Assembly (NCBI GenBank): GCA_037013495.1 | Contig: CM072809.1 | Coordinates: 7,511,001-7,575,000 of the forward strand | From: Hippophae tibetana | Taxonomy: Eukaryota > Streptophyta > Magnoliopsida > Rosales > Elaeagnaceae | Direction of reading: 5' to 3' | Length of the DNA stretch: 64,000 nt | Shown here: positions 63,301 through 64,000 of the stretch, in pieces | How the letters are laid out: each line of letters begins with the position of its first letter | How positions within the stretch are numbered: the stretch's first letter is position 1 | The notes under the pieces: generated by a model | Seen by the model: only the letters and a program-made list of their open reading frames with translations | Told to the model about the DNA's origin: nothing | Databases searched by the model: none | Made by a program: the position numbers and the translations under genes

Positions 63301-64000
63301 TAACCTATAAAAAATAATAAAAATAATAATGTTAACATTTATAACTATAAATATAGATAATTATATTTTTATTTCGTATATTTTTACTATTAAAAAAAAT
63401 TTGATATATTATTTTATATTTAACACTATTAAAATATAATTACGATCATGTACTTATTTAATGTTGAAAATTATTCTATTAAAATATTATTGATGATTTA
63501 TTTTTATTATTATAAATTTTAAGAATATTATTTTTTATAATTTAACTAAATAAATTTAGGCGAAGATCCGCTTGATCTTTTAAATTTGATTAATATGAAA
63601 CTTAAATCTAGTAGCTTTTTAAGTGTTACTTCAGAATTCCAATTCGTTTGGAAAAGATGACATTAGACTTAATACTATTGTTAACATTTAACGATTTGGG
63701 AACCTTGGGTAGTAGATGATGATAAGATGGTGATAATTTGAGGGGCATTTTAAGTCTTTTTATCCCGCCATTGGAGCTTCTTTGACTCCATTTTAGCGCT
63801 AGAAATTGATGTATATTAATTTACATAGAAATCAACTCAATATGCTTAGACAAGTATAAAATCTATTAGAAACCAGCTCAAACTTCAACTTATTAATTTT
63901 TTCCAATTCAACCTTTCTCTTACACTGTTTACTTGAATGGAAATTAGACTAAAATGTACATTAAACCTAACTCAGTGGACTCCCATGCGATATTGCTCCA
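60365..64000. other. Intergenic DNA to the window end
   Basis: No gene could be supported. A 20-base direct repeat starting TGCTCTCCTC occurs at 60695-60714 and 60794-60813. A (CA)/(TA) mixed microsatellite lies at about 60921-60951. A CCACGTCA motif lies at 61479-61486 in a more balanced patch (about 61340-61640) that could be regulatory, but no adjacent gene is visible. Open frames here are short and domain-free. Confidence 0.45.

Overview
This window is nuclear DNA of a flowering plant, most likely a eudicot. It is strongly AT-rich, its genes have short exons separated by GT-AG introns, the gene families are plant-specific, and much of the space between genes is filled by LTR-retrotransposon fossils, small non-autonomous elements and foldback repeats. 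The species cannot be named from the sequence alone.

Five host genes are supported. A two-exon short-chain dehydrogenase/reductase of the SDR110C type lies on the minus strand (7970-8874). A seven-exon plastid-type SRPBCC/START (COQ10-like) gene lies on the plus strand (17311-20971). A twelve-coding-exon GSK3/SHAGGY-like kinase of subgroup I lies on the plus strand (25841-28737) behind an intron-containing 5' leader with four short upstream ORFs. Two single-exon genes for small acidic NIMIN-like proteins (NPR1/NIM1-interacting co-repressors of salicylic-acid signalling) lie on the plus strand 12.3 kb apart (32864-33235 and 45556-45936). These genes are independent units, not an operon. The two NIMIN-like genes look like old paralogues whose C-terminal repression motifs have diverged.

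Layout: a diverged hAT-like repeat at the left edge (about 232-646); an old Ty1/copia element on the minus strand with both LTRs and a 5-bp target duplication (1520-6814); the SDR gene; an AT-rich desert with a foldback element and a SINE (9-14.6 kb); a Ty3/gypsy chromovirus fragment (15.2-16.6 kb); the START-like gene; another AT desert; the GSK3 gene; a relic of uncertain type and a TRIM-like remnant (29.6-31.4 kb); NIMIN-like gene A; GC-rich low-complexity islands and possible CACTA debris (35-37.1 kb); a 5' fragment of a copia element (38.0-40.1 kb); a second 5' copia fragment abutting a CACTA-type element (41.9-43.6 kb); NIMIN-like gene B; a direct duplication carrying bZIP-type palindromes (49.4-50.9 kb); then, at 54019-60359, the most striking object in the window.

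That object is a young, nearly whole Ty1/copia element with one difference between its 247-bp LTRs, sandwiched between two inverted arms of a TRIM (112-bp LTR, 116-bp internal region). The assembly is bounded by one 5-bp duplication, AAATA. Both outer ends are the U5 (3') end of a TRIM LTR, whereas a normal insertion has one U3 and one U5 end. The copia and TRIM share LTR termini, primer-binding site and polypurine tract, which suggests a partner pair whose DNAs were fused before integration.
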